DNA from: Acidobacteriota bacterium
Lineage (GTDB): Bacteria; Aquificota; Aquificia; Aquificales; Aquificaceae
DNA length: 64,000 nt
Direction: 5' to 3'
Assembly (NCBI GenBank): GCA_003696155.1
Contig: RFFP01000015.1
Location: 34,061-98,060, forward strand
In this document: positions 17,604 to 25,687 of the stretch, piece after piece
Layout of the letters: each line of letters starts with the position of its first letter
Numbering within the stretch: the first letter of the stretch is position 1
Made by a program: the position numbers and the translations under genes
Notes under the pieces: generated by a model
The model's input: only the letters and a program-made list of their open reading frames with translations
Databases searched by the model: none
Told to the model about the DNA's origin: nothing

Positions 17604-18238
17604 GCATCTTACAGCTTTTTGGCATCGCAGAAGACATATGCAAATCCTGTGGTGAGAAGTTTAGAGGCAGTGATCAGGGCTTTCTTTGTGAGAGATGTCT
17701 AAACTCCATAAAACCCTATCATCCCATGGACTACTCCAAAAGGATAGACTTTGTCCTCTCTTATCGTATCTTTGGACTCTACGAGGGGGCTCTAAGAGAT
17801 TGCCTCCTTGCCATAAAGTTCCACAACTCTAAAGGGCTTGCTCTTAGGCTCGGCGGCATATTAAAGAGGCATCTTACCCAATACGTAGAGGAGCTCTCCC
17901 CAGACCTTATAACCTTCCCCGCCCTTAATCTGAGACGCTATTGGTCAAGGGGGTTTAACCATATGGAGTACGTATTAAAGGGTGCAGGACTTCCTCACTT
18001 GCAGGTCTTTGAAAGGAAGGACCTTAGCCCACCTCTAGCAAGGTTGAAAGGCAGGAGAAGGGAAAAGGCGGTGATGGGGTATAGCCTAAGGAAGGAGTTC
18101 ATAGACTTTCTACATGGTAAAAGGGTCCTCATAGTGGATGATGTTCTTACAACGGGCTCAACCCTCTCAAGGCTTGCAAGCTTGTTGCTTTCAGTGGGTG
18201 TAAAGGAGGTTCACGTCTACCTTATCGCTAAAGACTAA
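17600..18238 (+). CDS. comF: ComF family phosphoribosyltransferase-like protein with apparent ATA start
   Basis: ComF family proteins are linked to DNA uptake or purine-like phosphoribosyl chemistry. The C-terminal domain has [27 protein letters not shown], the classic PRPP motif. The first ATG (17726) would delete the family's N-terminal zinc finger, yet that finger is encoded in frame upstream: ICKSCGEKF … GFLCERCLN (CxxC and CxxC). The frame is open back to a TGA at 17561 and has no ATG, GTG, TTG or CTG in that part. ATA at 17600, overlapping the radC stop as ATAG and 9 nt after GGGAGGG, is the best start; it gives 212 residues. Translation by reinitiation, a frameshift from radC, or a sequence error are the alternatives. 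Confidence 0.8.
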   Translation: MGILQLFGIAEDICKSCGEKFRGSDQGFLCERCLNSIKPYHPMDYSKRIDFVLSYRIFGLYEGALRDCLLAIKFHNSKGLALRLGGILKRHLTQYVEELSPDLITFPALNLRRYWSRGFNHMEYVLKGAGLPHLQVFERKDLSPPLARLKGRRREKAVMGYSLRKEFIDFLHGKRVLIVDDVLTTGSTLSRLASLLLSVGVKEVHVYLIAKD

Positions 18239-19446
18239 ACCCTTTGGGCAAGGCTTTCAAAAGCCTTCTTTATGCCCCTAACCGCCTGCCTTATGCGGTG
18301 TTCATTCTCCACAAGGGCAAACCTCACATAACCCTCTCCGTATTCTCCAAAACCTATGCCAGGGGAGACAGCAACCTTAGCCTCCCTTAGGAGAAATAGG
18401 GAAAAGTCCAAGGAGTTCATACCTACCCATGAGGGTATCTTTGCCCATAGAAACATGCTCCCCTTGGGCTTCTCTACTTGCCAGCCTACACGGTTTAGAC
18501 CGTCAACTAGAACATCCCTGCGTCTTTGATAAATCTCTCTGTTTCTTTCCACGATTTCATAAGGGCTATCTAGGGCTATTATAGAGGCAACCTGAATAGG
18601 TGTAAAAACACCGTAGTCTAGGTAGCTCTTTAGGTGGGCAAGGTTCTTTATGAGTAGCTCGTTGCCCACAAGGAAGGCAACCCTCCAGCCTGCCATAGAA
18701 AAGCCCTTGGACATGGAATAGAGCTCTACAGCCACATCCTTTGCACCCTCGACCTGAAGGATGCTGGGGGGTGTATAACCGTCAAATCCAAGGTCCGCAT
18801 AGGCAAAGTCGTGCACAACCCATATGTTTTCCCTCTTTGCCAACTTTATAACTTCTTTGAAGAAGTCTATAGAAACGCAGAGGGTGGTAGGATTATGGGG
18901 AAAGCTGATAACAAGGGCCTTGGGCTTTCTAAAGGTCCCCTTGAGAATATCATAAACTCTTCTTAGAAAGCTATCCTCAAAGTCCTCTCCATAGTCTGGA
19001 ATTATAGGTACGGGTATGGCATCGCCACCGGCTATTATGGGGGCGTAGTAGTGGATGGGATAGGTTGGGTTGGAGACCAGCACCGTATCACCAGGCTCAA
19101 GCATGGCAAGCATAAGGTGGGAATAACCTTCCTTTGCCCCTATGGTGAGTATGGCTTCCCTTTCGGGGTCAAGCTCAACATCATAACGTCTTCTGTAAAA
19201 GTCGCATATGGCCTTCCTCAACCTTGGTATACCCTTGGAAGCGGAGTATCCGTGCACGTTCTGACGCTTTGCCACCTCGCATAGTTTGTCCACTATATGG
19301 TCCGCGGGGGGGAGGTCTGGGTTGCCCATACCTAGGTCTACTATATCCTCACCATCACGCCTGAGCTTGTACTTGAGCTCGTTTACCATGGCAAAAACGT
19401 ACTTGGGTAGCCTGCTTACTCTTGGAAACATCCAGCTCTCAGCCAT
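18235..19446 (-). CDS. alaC: Class I/II aminotransferase, alanine transaminase AlaC-like
   Basis: A 403-residue PLP aminotransferase of the AlaC/YfdZ group: [92 protein letters not shown] and [22 protein letters not shown] with the Schiff-base lysine near residue 240. It probably makes alanine from pyruvate and glutamate. A TTG start six codons upstream is possible, but ATG 19446 follows GGAG and overlaps the dksA stop. The Asn-Pro-Thr-Thr variant of the NNPTG loop is normal for this subgroup. Confidence 0.85.
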   Translation of the reverse strand: MAESWMFPRVSRLPKYVFAMVNELKYKLRRDGEDIVDLGMGNPDLPPADHIVDKLCEVAKRQNVHGYSASKGIPRLRKAICDFYRRRYDVELDPEREAILTIGAKEGYSHLMLAMLEPGDTVLVSNPTYPIHYYAPIIAGGDAIPVPIIPDYGEDFEDSFLRRVYDILKGTFRKPKALVISFPHNPTTLCVSIDFFKEVIKLAKRENIWVVHDFAYADLGFDGYTPPSILQVEGAKDVAVELYSMSKGFSMAGWRVAFLVGNELLIKNLAHLKSYLDYGVFTPIQVASIIALDSPYEIVERNREIYQRRRDVLVDGLNRVGWQVEKPKGSMFLWAKIPSWVGMNSLDFSLFLLREAKVAVSPGIGFGEYGEGYVRFALVENEHRIRQAVRGIKKAFESLAQRV

Positions 19447-19804
19447 TTTCTCCTTCCTCTTCAACCTCTTTGCAGTTTATACACATGGTAGTTACAGGTC
19501 TTGCCTTTAGCCTCTCAAAGGGGATAGGGGCACCACAGCTTTCGCATATGCCGTAAGTGTCCTGATCCATCTTCGTGAGGGCATACTCTATCTTTCTGAG
19601 GAGCTTTAACTCCCTAGTCTTCAGCCTCTGAAGGTTTATATACCTTTCCGTTTCTATGTTTGCCCTGTCTATTTCATCTCCACCTTCAAAGGCTACGTTT
19701 GATGGGTCCCTTATTTGTTCACCCGCAGACCTTAGCACTCTATCCCTCATTTTTAGGAGCTCATCTCTGAGCTCGGCTATCTGTTTTTCTGTTAGATGAT
19801 GCAT
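19439..19804 (-). CDS. dksA: DksA/TraR-type zinc finger regulator
   Basis: A 121-residue protein with an N-terminal coiled coil ([21 protein letters not shown]), the linker [16 protein letters not shown], and a four-cysteine finger [13 protein letters not shown] … CINCK near residues 88-112. DksA-type proteins bind the RNA polymerase secondary channel and modulate initiation. The frame stays open upstream, but MHHLTEKQ at 19804 is the natural N-terminus; a longer form would read antisense through the next gene. TATAAT at 19819-19814 is exactly 9 nt before the ATG, predicting a leaderless mRNA. The gene overlaps alaC by 8 nt. Confidence 0.85.
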   Translation of the reverse strand: MHHLTEKQIAELRDELLKMRDRVLRSAGEQIRDPSNVAFEGGDEIDRANIETERYINLQRLKTRELKLLRKIEYALTKMDQDTYGICESCGAPIPFERLKARPVTTMCINCKEVEEEGENG

Positions 19805-19809
19805 AATCT

Positions 19810-19819
19810 TAAAATTATA
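19810..19819. promoter_or_regulatory. Shared palindromic -10 between dksA and the gene at 19824
   Basis: TAAAATTATA gives TATAAT on the minus strand 9 nt before the dksA ATG, and TAAAAT on the plus strand 8 nt before the ATG at 19824. Only 19 nt separate the two start codons, so any -35 contacts must lie inside the opposite genes and both mRNAs would begin at or near the start codon. Confidence 0.55.
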
Positions 19820-19823
19820 AGCC

Positions 19824-20252
19824 ATGGATAGGGAAGGTTTTAAGAGGGAGCTCGGCGAGCACTTTGACCTCCTTAAGGTAGAGGGTGGGAGGTTTGTAGA
19901 AGAGGAGAACATAACCATTGGAAGGGGTGGGAAGAAACTCCTGTATATAAAGGCCTTCTACGGTAGGAGACCGTACTGGAAAGAGTGGGTTGAACTCTTT
20001 CACATAGAACCCTACTTTTTCAACTCTGAAGAGGAGGATACTCTTTACTCCATACTTGCCAAACACTTTAGAAGGTTGTTCGTAGAGTACTACGAAGACA
20101 GTGAGACGCTCAGGGAGCTAAAGTTGGGTAAAAGTCCCGAGAATACAAGGATAGGCTCAAAGCTAAGAGGTCTGGGGTATAACTACTTTAGAGACTGGTA
20201 CTATCCCGAGGGCTGGATGGAAGGTGGCTACAAACTACAAGCTGAAAAGTAG
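19824..20252 (+). CDS. Unknown protein (possibly DUF1122 family)
   Basis: A 142-residue acidic/aromatic soluble protein with many Tyr, Trp and Glu (YGRRPYWKEWVELFHIEPYFF). I recall a small family, DUF1122, found in archaea and Aquifex with similar make-up, but cannot confirm the match. No catalytic motif stands out; ends with FRDWYYPEGWMEGGYKLQAE. It starts 19 nt from dksA on the other strand and precedes the L13-S9 operon by 49 nt. Confidence 0.5.
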   Translation: MDREGFKRELGEHFDLLKVEGGRFVEEENITIGRGGKKLLYIKAFYGRRPYWKEWVELFHIEPYFFNSEEEDTLYSILAKHFRRLFVEYYEDSETLRELKLGKSPENTRIGSKLRGLGYNYFRDWYYPEGWMEGGYKLQAEK

Positions 20253-20260
20253 CCCCTGTA

Positions 20261-20269
20261 TGATATAAT
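20261..20269 (+). promoter_or_regulatory. Extended -10 promoter of rplM-rpsI
   Basis: TGATATAAT fits the extended -10 form (TGn TATAAT). It lies 32 nt before the rplM ATG, leaving room for a leader that holds AAAAGGAG. No clear -35 was found. Confidence 0.5.
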
Positions 20270-20301
20270 AAATACTTTCAAATCTGGAAAAGGAGTTTGG
20301 C

Positions 20302-20736
20302 ATGAAGACTTATCACCTTAGAAAGGAGGATGTGGTAAGGAACTGGTGGGTTGTGAATGCAGAGGGTAAGACCTTAGGAAGGCTTGCATCACAGATAGCC
20401 AAGGTTCTTATGGGCAAGCACAAACCCTACTACCAACCGGACGTAGACTGTGGAGACTTTATTATAGTCTTGAACGCGGATAAGGTGCATTTCACCGGTA
20501 AGAAGGGTGAGCAAAAGAGATATAGCTTCCACACCAACTACCCCGGTGGCTTGAAGAATCGTACCCTTAATTGGATGATGGAGCACAAGCCAGAAGAGGT
20601 TATAAGGCTTGCAGTAAAGAGGATGCTACCTAAGAACAGGTTAGGTCATAGAATGATCAAAAGGCTGAAGATATACAGGGGCAATGAGCACCCCCATGTA
20701 GCACAGCAACCAAAGCCCATGGAGGTTAAGGCATGA
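20302..20736 (+). CDS. rplM: 50S ribosomal protein L13
   Basis: A 144-residue protein with the L13 signature: WWVVNAEGKTLGRLASQIAKVLMGKHKP near residues 10-38, then HFTGKKGEQKRYSFHTNYPGG and RMLPKNRLGHRMIKRLKIYRGNEHPH. GGAG precedes the ATG. Its stop overlaps the rpsI start as ATGA, the usual L13-S9 arrangement. Confidence 0.97.
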   Translation: MKTYHLRKEDVVRNWWVVNAEGKTLGRLASQIAKVLMGKHKPYYQPDVDCGDFIIVLNADKVHFTGKKGEQKRYSFHTNYPGGLKNRTLNWMMEHKPEEVIRLAVKRMLPKNRLGHRMIKRLKIYRGNEHPHVAQQPKPMEVKA

Positions 20737-21173
20737 TTATAAAGCTTAAGGATTTCAAACTAGGCTTTGATAACTCCTACTATGGTACGGGAAGAAGAAA
20801 GGAGAGCGTGGCGAGGGTGTGGCTTGTAAGAAATACGGATAAGCAGGTGATCAAGGTTAAGGAAAGCGGAAAAGAGTATGACTTGAAGGGCTACCTTCAG
20901 AGGGAAACACTTTACAACAAGGCTCTATATCCTATAAGGCTTACAGGTCTTGAGGGAAGGTTTGGAGTATATGCAACCGTTGAAGGAGGAGGGATAAGTG
21001 GTCAGGCAGAGGCCATAATGTACGGGGTGGCGAGGGCTCTACTAAAGTACAATCCCGAACTGAGAACTCAGCTTAAAAAGGCCGGGCTACTCAAGAGGGA
21101 TGCAAGGGAGAAGGAAAGAAAGAAGTACGGACTCATGAAGGCAAGAAAAGCATACAGATGGAGCAAGAGGTAA
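20733..21173 (+). CDS. rpsI: 30S ribosomal protein S9
   Basis: A 146-residue S9 with a short N-terminal extension (MIIKLKDFKLGFDNSYY) before the conserved YGTGRRKESVARVWL. The C-terminal tail ends KAYRWSKR, the universally conserved positively charged tail that reaches the P site. Translationally coupled to rplM. Confidence 0.97.
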   Translation: MIIKLKDFKLGFDNSYYGTGRRKESVARVWLVRNTDKQVIKVKESGKEYDLKGYLQRETLYNKALYPIRLTGLEGRFGVYATVEGGGISGQAEAIMYGVARALLKYNPELRTQLKKAGLLKRDAREKERKKYGLMKARKAYRWSKR

Positions 21174-22180
21174 GGGTCTGTGTATTCGGTGCGACTGGAT
21201 ACACAGGTGCAGAGCTCCTAAGGGTTCTTGTCAACCATCCCCATGTCAGAATAGCCTCTCTTCTATCCAAGTCTCACTTTGGAAAGAAGCTTAAGGAGAT
21301 TTTACCAAGCTTCTACGGCTTTCCATTGGGAGATATTAAGCTTTCATGGGAACCTGAGGAAGATTTTGACCTTGCCTTTTTGTGCCTTCCCCATGAGACA
21401 TCCTTGGAGCTTGTACCAGAGCTAATAAAACTGGGCAAAAGGGTTATAGACCTTTCAGGAGCTTACAGGATAGGGAAACCAGATGTATATCTGGAGTTCT
21501 ACGGCTTTGAGCATAAGCACTCGGACCTTTTGGAGGAAGCTGTCTACGGCCTTCCGGAGATATTTAGAGAGCATATAAAGGGAGCAAGGCTTGTTGCCAA
21601 TCCTGGATGCTATCCCACAGCCACCCTTTTGGCTCTTTATCCCTTACTTAAGGAAAGAATGGAGATAGAAAGCCCTATAGTGGACGCCCTATCCGGAGTT
21701 TCTGGTGCAGGCAGGAAAACCACGCAGAAGTTCCACTATCCAGAAATGGAAGGTAACGCTTTTGCTTACTCTGTAGAAAAGCACAGACATGTTCCGGAGA
21801 TAGAGCATATAGTCCAAAAGGTGTACGGAAAAGAGGTAAAAGTGAGGTTCACGCCCCAGGTCATACCACTAGCAAGGGGTATGATGGTAAAGCTTTATGT
21901 GAAGTGTAAGGAGCACGACTTTAAAGAGCTCTACAGGGAGACCTACAAGGATGAGCCCTTTGTAGTTCTCTTGGATGAACCACCTTCTATAAAGCAAGTT
22001 CTCGGTAGCAACCTGTGCCTTTTATATCCTTATTATGATAAGGAACGGTCTCTTTTGCAGGTCATAGGCGTTATAGACAACCTTGGCAAGGGTGCATCCA
22101 CGCAAGCAGTTCAGAACTTTAACCTGATGATGGGTTTTGACGAAGGTCTTTCTATAAGGATGCTCCCTATCTTCCCTTAA
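21158..22180 (+). CDS. argC: N-acetyl-gamma-glutamyl-phosphate reductase
   Basis: A 340-residue NADPH-dependent enzyme of arginine synthesis. It has VCVFGATGYTGAELLRVLVNHP at the N-terminus, the catalytic cysteine in ARLVANPGCYPTATLLAL near residue 151, SGVSGAGRKT, and HRHVPEIE with the catalytic histidine near 210. The start lies inside rpsI (16-nt overlap), an unusual operon partner but typical of Aquificales gene shuffling. The stop shares TTAA with the convergent GTPase gene. Confidence 0.94.
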   Translation: MEQEVRVCVFGATGYTGAELLRVLVNHPHVRIASLLSKSHFGKKLKEILPSFYGFPLGDIKLSWEPEEDFDLAFLCLPHETSLELVPELIKLGKRVIDLSGAYRIGKPDVYLEFYGFEHKHSDLLEEAVYGLPEIFREHIKGARLVANPGCYPTATLLALYPLLKERMEIESPIVDALSGVSGAGRKTTQKFHYPEMEGNAFAYSVEKHRHVPEIEHIVQKVYGKEVKVRFTPQVIPLARGMMVKLYVKCKEHDFKELYRETYKDEPFVVLLDEPPSIKQVLGSNLCLLYPYYDKERSLLQVIGVIDNLGKGASTQAVQNFNLMMGFDEGLSIRMLPIFP

Positions 22181-22725
22181 CCCGTTAGCTCCTTCTTTAC
22201 CAGCTCTAGCAGGGTAAGAAGTACCCTCTTTACATCCTCTTTGTTAAGGGCTGAAAGACCGAGCACAGGTATGTCCTCATCTTCGCCTATGTCTAAGGCG
22301 GTAGAAACATCCTCTGGTGGCCATGCGTTGGGAAGGTCCTGCTTGTTCACACCAACTACCATAGAAACGGGAAATCTTGACTGAAAGAAGTTTATTATCC
22401 GTCTTGCCTCGTGGAAGGTGGAGGGGTCTGTGCTATCAACTAGGATTATTATTCCGAGGGCGCCCTCACCTAGTATCTCCCACATAAAATCAAACCTCGA
22501 CTGTCCAGGTGTGCCAAAAAGGTAAAGCTCATGCTCATCATCTATCCTTATCTTACCAAAATCCATGGCAACGGTAGTGTATTCTTTCACATTCTTTTCA
22601 CCCTCTGCGGTTATCTTCCTTTCCGTCTTGACCGTTTTTATATCGCTTACAGTGTTTATAAACTGCGTCTTTCCCGCGGCAAAGGGCCCGGCCACTACCA
22701 CCTTTATCTTCTTTATAGGCTTCAT
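22177..22725 (-). CDS. Small Ras-like GTPase (COG2229 / MglA-related)
   Basis: A 182-residue GTPase with G1 GPFAAGKTQFI near residue 14, the G3 variant LFGTPGQSRFDFMW (Gly where Ras has the Asp of DxxG), G4 VNKQDLPNA and a G5-like LGLSALNKEDV. The GTPGQ signature marks the bacterial group encoded beside roadblock proteins. It forms a three-gene unit with a DUF4388 protein and a roadblock/LC7 protein, the likely MglB-type regulator. The role (polarity, motility or surface organisation) is inferred from other bacteria. Confidence 0.88.
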   Translation of the reverse strand: MKPIKKIKVVVAGPFAAGKTQFINTVSDIKTVKTERKITAEGEKNVKEYTTVAMDFGKIRIDDEHELYLFGTPGQSRFDFMWEILGEGALGIIILVDSTDPSTFHEARRIINFFQSRFPVSMVVGVNKQDLPNAWPPEDVSTALDIGEDEDIPVLGLSALNKEDVKRVLLTLLELVKKELTG

Positions 22726-23417
22726 TATTTCTCCCTTATCCTTTCAATTATCTTCATGAGAAGGTCCAAGGCAATGGATGGTTTCTGCTTTTTTTCCCTT
22801 TTCTTCCTCTTTATGATACCAAGAGCAAGGAAGCCGTAAAGAGTTCTATCGACGGTAAGGTTATCCATTTTGGCCTCTCTCCTTATATCCGCAACCGTTT
22901 TATCCCCGTTTACTAAAGAGAATATCCTTCTTTCAGCCTCGTTTGTATCCGCCTTGTCTAAAATTTCCAGGCCGTTAGGAGAAGGCTCAAAAACCAAAAG
23001 CTCATCGGATATCTTTCTTTCTACCTCTTCCTTTGTTAGATTTCTCGATGCTAGCATTATGAGCTTTTCTACCGGGTGGACGACCGGATAGCTCGAGCCG
23101 TACCTTATAAAACCAGGAGTAAAGGAAAAAACACCCTCCCTGTCGTCTAACCTCTCTATTAAAAACCTCTCTACTGTCTTGTGAAGCTTTTCCCCAGGTA
23201 TTCTTAGCTTTTCTATAAGGGTGTCAAAATCCCTGTCCGAATACACCCTAAAAACTCTATCCACTGGGCGGGCAAAGATTACCTCACCTTCTTTCACATA
23301 GTAGGCAACGGTAAGGTCTTTCCACTCAACAAGAAGTATACCACTTTTCCTATCTTTTGCTATTACCTGCAGGATATCAACCAAATTAAGAGTTTTTAGG
23401 TCTCCTATGAGGGTCAT
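22725..23417 (-). CDS. DUF4388 (PATAN-like) domain protein
   Basis: A 230-residue soluble protein. The N-terminal 100 residues (LIGDLKTLNLVDILQVIAKDRKSGILLVEWKD…YYVKEGEVIFARP) are typical of DUF4388, found in response regulators and GTPase clusters. The C-terminal part (NEAERRIFSLVNGDKTVADIRREAKMDN…LYGFLALGIIKRKK) is a winged-helix-like PqqD/DUF fold. Downstream and upstream genes overlap or touch it, so it is probably an adaptor between the roadblock protein and the GTPase. Confidence 0.8.
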   Translation of the reverse strand: MTLIGDLKTLNLVDILQVIAKDRKSGILLVEWKDLTVAYYVKEGEVIFARPVDRVFRVYSDRDFDTLIEKLRIPGEKLHKTVERFLIERLDDREGVFSFTPGFIRYGSSYPVVHPVEKLIMLASRNLTKEEVERKISDELLVFEPSPNGLEILDKADTNEAERRIFSLVNGDKTVADIRREAKMDNLTVDRTLYGFLALGIIKRKKREKKQKPSIALDLLMKIIERIREK

Positions 23418-23423
23418 ATGGCC

Positions 23424-23777
23424 TTACATCATACCCTTAAGTTTCTCCTGAGCCTTTCTTATCTCCATAAGCAAGAGCCCGAGCTTAGCATTATTATCTG
23501 CAAGCACCACCATAACCGCATCCCTCCCTACACCTGTAAGTACAACATAACCATTATGTCCCTTTACCGTTATCTGTTCCAAAGTGCCTTTTGCCAGCTC
23601 CTCGGAAACCCTCTCACCAAGGGACAGTATGGCAGCGCTCATGGCGGCTATCCTATCCTCTTCCATACCCGGTTTTAACACAGAGGATATGGGCAGGCCG
23701 TCTGCCGAGACAAGAGTAGCACCCTCAAGCCCCGTGTTTCTAATAAGCTCCTGTAGTACCTGAGTGTACCTATCCAT
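23424..23777 (-). CDS. Roadblock/LC7 domain protein (MglB-like)
   Basis: A 117-residue single-domain protein: VLQELIRNTGLEGATLVSADGLPISS, RIAAMSAAILSLGERVSEEL and GYVVLTGVGRDAVMVVLADNNAKLGLLLMEIRKA match the roadblock fold. Such proteins act as dimers that stimulate Ras-like GTPases. It is the first gene of the roadblock-DUF4388-GTPase operon, with TATAAT and AGGAGGG ahead of the ATG. Confidence 0.88.
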   Translation of the reverse strand: MDRYTQVLQELIRNTGLEGATLVSADGLPISSVLKPGMEEDRIAAMSAAILSLGERVSEELAKGTLEQITVKGHNGYVVLTGVGRDAVMVVLADNNAKLGLLLMEIRKAQEKLKGMM

Positions 23778-23810
23778 GTTTCCCTCCTGAGTTCAATTAT
23801 ACAACACCTC

Positions 23811-24689
23811 TTACCACATAAACCTATCGTACAGGAATCCAATAAAGGTAGAGAAGACAAACCAAGCTAACAGGTAAAGTAAAACGAGGTTTTTTGGAAG
23901 GAATTTAAAGGTGGCAAAAACTGTGGGTAGACATATACCAGTGCTTGCAAGCATAAAGGTTAGAGAGTTACCGCCTGTAAAACCGATTTCGGAAAGAGCA
24001 CGAGCTACGGGTACCTCCTCACCAGAACATACGTACATGGGTATGGCTACTAAGGATATGAATGGATAGGAAAGGGGAGTACCAGATAGGGGAGCGATCA
24101 AGCCAGGTGGTACAAAGGTTTTAACCAGGGATGCTATAAATATGCCTATAAGTAAGTATCTTCCCACACCAAGAAGTTGGTCCTTTATAGCCTTTTTAAA
24201 ATCCGCCCACCTATTTCTTCTATGTTTTGCGCCGCCGATGGCAAAGGGAAGGCCTTTGGGCTTTTTAAAGAGGAGCTCTGCAAGTAAGGCAAGCAGAAGG
24301 GCAAAAAGAAAGGTCCCTAGCAGTCTAAAAAGTGTCATGGGAAGTCCAAAGAAGCCATAGGTTAGAATTAGATTGATGGGTGAAATAACGGGTGCAACCA
24401 TAAGGAAGGAAACTACGGGAGCATAGCTTCTTGACAAACTGTTTATGAAGTTTGCAACGGGCAACATGGAACAGGAACATAGGGGCAAAAGGCCAGCCAA
24501 GAAGGCAGTGTTCATGGGTGCTATGTAAGGGTTTTTAAGGAGCTTGGTAAACCAGCTAAGACTTGTGTAAGCTTGCAGCAGTGAGGTTATGAACACGGCC
24601 AGGATAAAGAAAGGAAGTATCTCAACGGAGTATTCATAGAAGCTTTGGGTAAACTTGTACAGTAGTTGCACCTGGTTAAATCTATCCAA
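23811..24689 (-). CDS. ArsP/DUF318-type permease
   Basis: A 292-residue protein with about eight membrane helices in two repeats. LLPLCSCSMLPVANFI near residue 65 and IPMYVCSGEEVPVARAL near 210 carry the cysteines conserved in the SO_0444/ArsP permease family, some members of which export organoarsenicals. Substrate unknown. It overlaps pgpA by 8 nt and is part of a long minus-strand run. Confidence 0.8.
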   Translation of the reverse strand: MDRFNQVQLLYKFTQSFYEYSVEILPFFILAVFITSLLQAYTSLSWFTKLLKNPYIAPMNTAFLAGLLPLCSCSMLPVANFINSLSRSYAPVVSFLMVAPVISPINLILTYGFFGLPMTLFRLLGTFLFALLLALLAELLFKKPKGLPFAIGGAKHRRNRWADFKKAIKDQLLGVGRYLLIGIFIASLVKTFVPPGLIAPLSGTPLSYPFISLVAIPMYVCSGEEVPVARALSEIGFTGGNSLTFMLASTGICLPTVFATFKFLPKNLVLLYLLAWFVFSTFIGFLYDRFMW

Positions 24690-25110
24690 AAAGGAAATAG
24701 AGAACCATGGCGTTTATCAGACCAGCAACTACATCGTCCGCTACCACGCCGTGCCCCTTGGGCAGTTCCTGGAAAAGGTTTATAGGATAGGGCTTTACTA
24801 TATCTAATAGTCTAAAGGTGATAAACCCTACCAACATGACCTTGAAAGTGGTTTCAACAAAGAGAAAGGAGACGAAGTACCCTAAGACTTCATCTATAAC
24901 TACCATCTCTGGGTCCTTATCACCCGTTAGCTCTACCATATAGTCCGATACCCAGACCGCGAGGATGTATAGCAATATAGCAATAAAGAGGGTAAACCAC
25001 CATTTGTGAACAAGTAGATAAACAAGGGGTATGCCCCAGAGGGTTCCCAGGGTACCGGGTGCATACCTGGACCTACCAACATAGAAACCCGTGGCTAGGA
25101 GCTCCCTCAT
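24682..25110 (-). CDS. pgpA: Phosphatidylglycerophosphatase A
   Basis: A 142-residue membrane enzyme that dephosphorylates phosphatidylglycerol phosphate. Marks: TGFYVGRSRYAPGTLGTLWGIPL, DPEMVVIDEVLGYFVSF, FRLLDIVKPYPI and GHGVVADDVVAGLINA. The ATG overlaps the fumarase stop as ATGA. Confidence 0.92.
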   Translation of the reverse strand: MRELLATGFYVGRSRYAPGTLGTLWGIPLVYLLVHKWWFTLFIAILLYILAVWVSDYMVELTGDKDPEMVVIDEVLGYFVSFLFVETTFKVMLVGFITFRLLDIVKPYPINLFQELPKGHGVVADDVVAGLINAMVLYFLFG

Positions 25111-25664
25111 ATATCTATCCTTGCGAACCTCTTTCTGCCCTCTTCAAATATATCCCCACCGTATATATCGTTGGCAACTATCACAGGAAAGTCCTCCACG
25201 TAAAGCCGCCTTATGGCTTCCGTGCCGAGGTCTTCATAAGCAACGACCTCCGAGGATTTTATACACCTTGACAGCAATACAGCTACGCCGCCAACTGCGG
25301 CAAAGTAGACAGCCTTGTACTTTTTGAGGAGCTCCCTCACTTGAGGGCTCCTGTATCCCTTACCTATCATCCCCTTAAGCCCGAGCTTTAAGAGATCCTC
25401 CACGTACTTGTCCATCCTTATGGAGGTTGTTGGCCCTGCAGAGCCTATAACCTGACCAGGCTTTGGGGGAGTGGGACCTACGTAGTATATGACCTGACCC
25501 TTCACATCTATGGGCAGGGGCTCACCCCTTTTTAGGGCTTCAACCATCCTCTTGTGGGCTGCATCCCTTGCGGTGTATACGTAGCCCGTGAGAAGAACCT
25601 TATCTCCGGCCCTTAGCTTTTCTATTACATCATCTGTCAAAGGCGTACTTATCCTCTTCTCCAT
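25107..25664 (-). CDS. fumB: Fumarate hydratase class I, beta subunit
   Basis: A 185-residue beta subunit of the two-subunit iron-sulfur fumarase (the C-terminal domain of single-chain FumA). Motifs: RISTPLTDDVIEKLRAGDKVLLTGYVYTARDAAHKR, YYVGPTPPKPGQVIGSAGPTTSIRMD, IGKGYRSPQVRELLKKYKAVYFAAVGG and the C-terminal EDLGTEAIRRLYVEDFPVIVANDIYGGDIF. In Aquificaceae this serves the reductive TCA cycle. The alpha subunit is not in the window. TATAAT is exactly 9 nt before the ATG, so a leaderless transcript may begin here. Confidence 0.9.
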   Translation of the reverse strand: MEKRISTPLTDDVIEKLRAGDKVLLTGYVYTARDAAHKRMVEALKRGEPLPIDVKGQVIYYVGPTPPKPGQVIGSAGPTTSIRMDKYVEDLLKLGLKGMIGKGYRSPQVRELLKKYKAVYFAAVGGVAVLLSRCIKSSEVVAYEDLGTEAIRRLYVEDFPVIVANDIYGGDIFEEGRKRFARIDI

Positions 25665-25687
25665 GATAGGAAAATTATAACCTGTCC

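Noticed and set aside
19439..19918. Longer N-terminus for dksA reaching back to 19918
   Set aside because: The extra residues are antisense to the neighbouring gene; the DksA fold begins at MHHLTEKQ, and the -10 box lies between.
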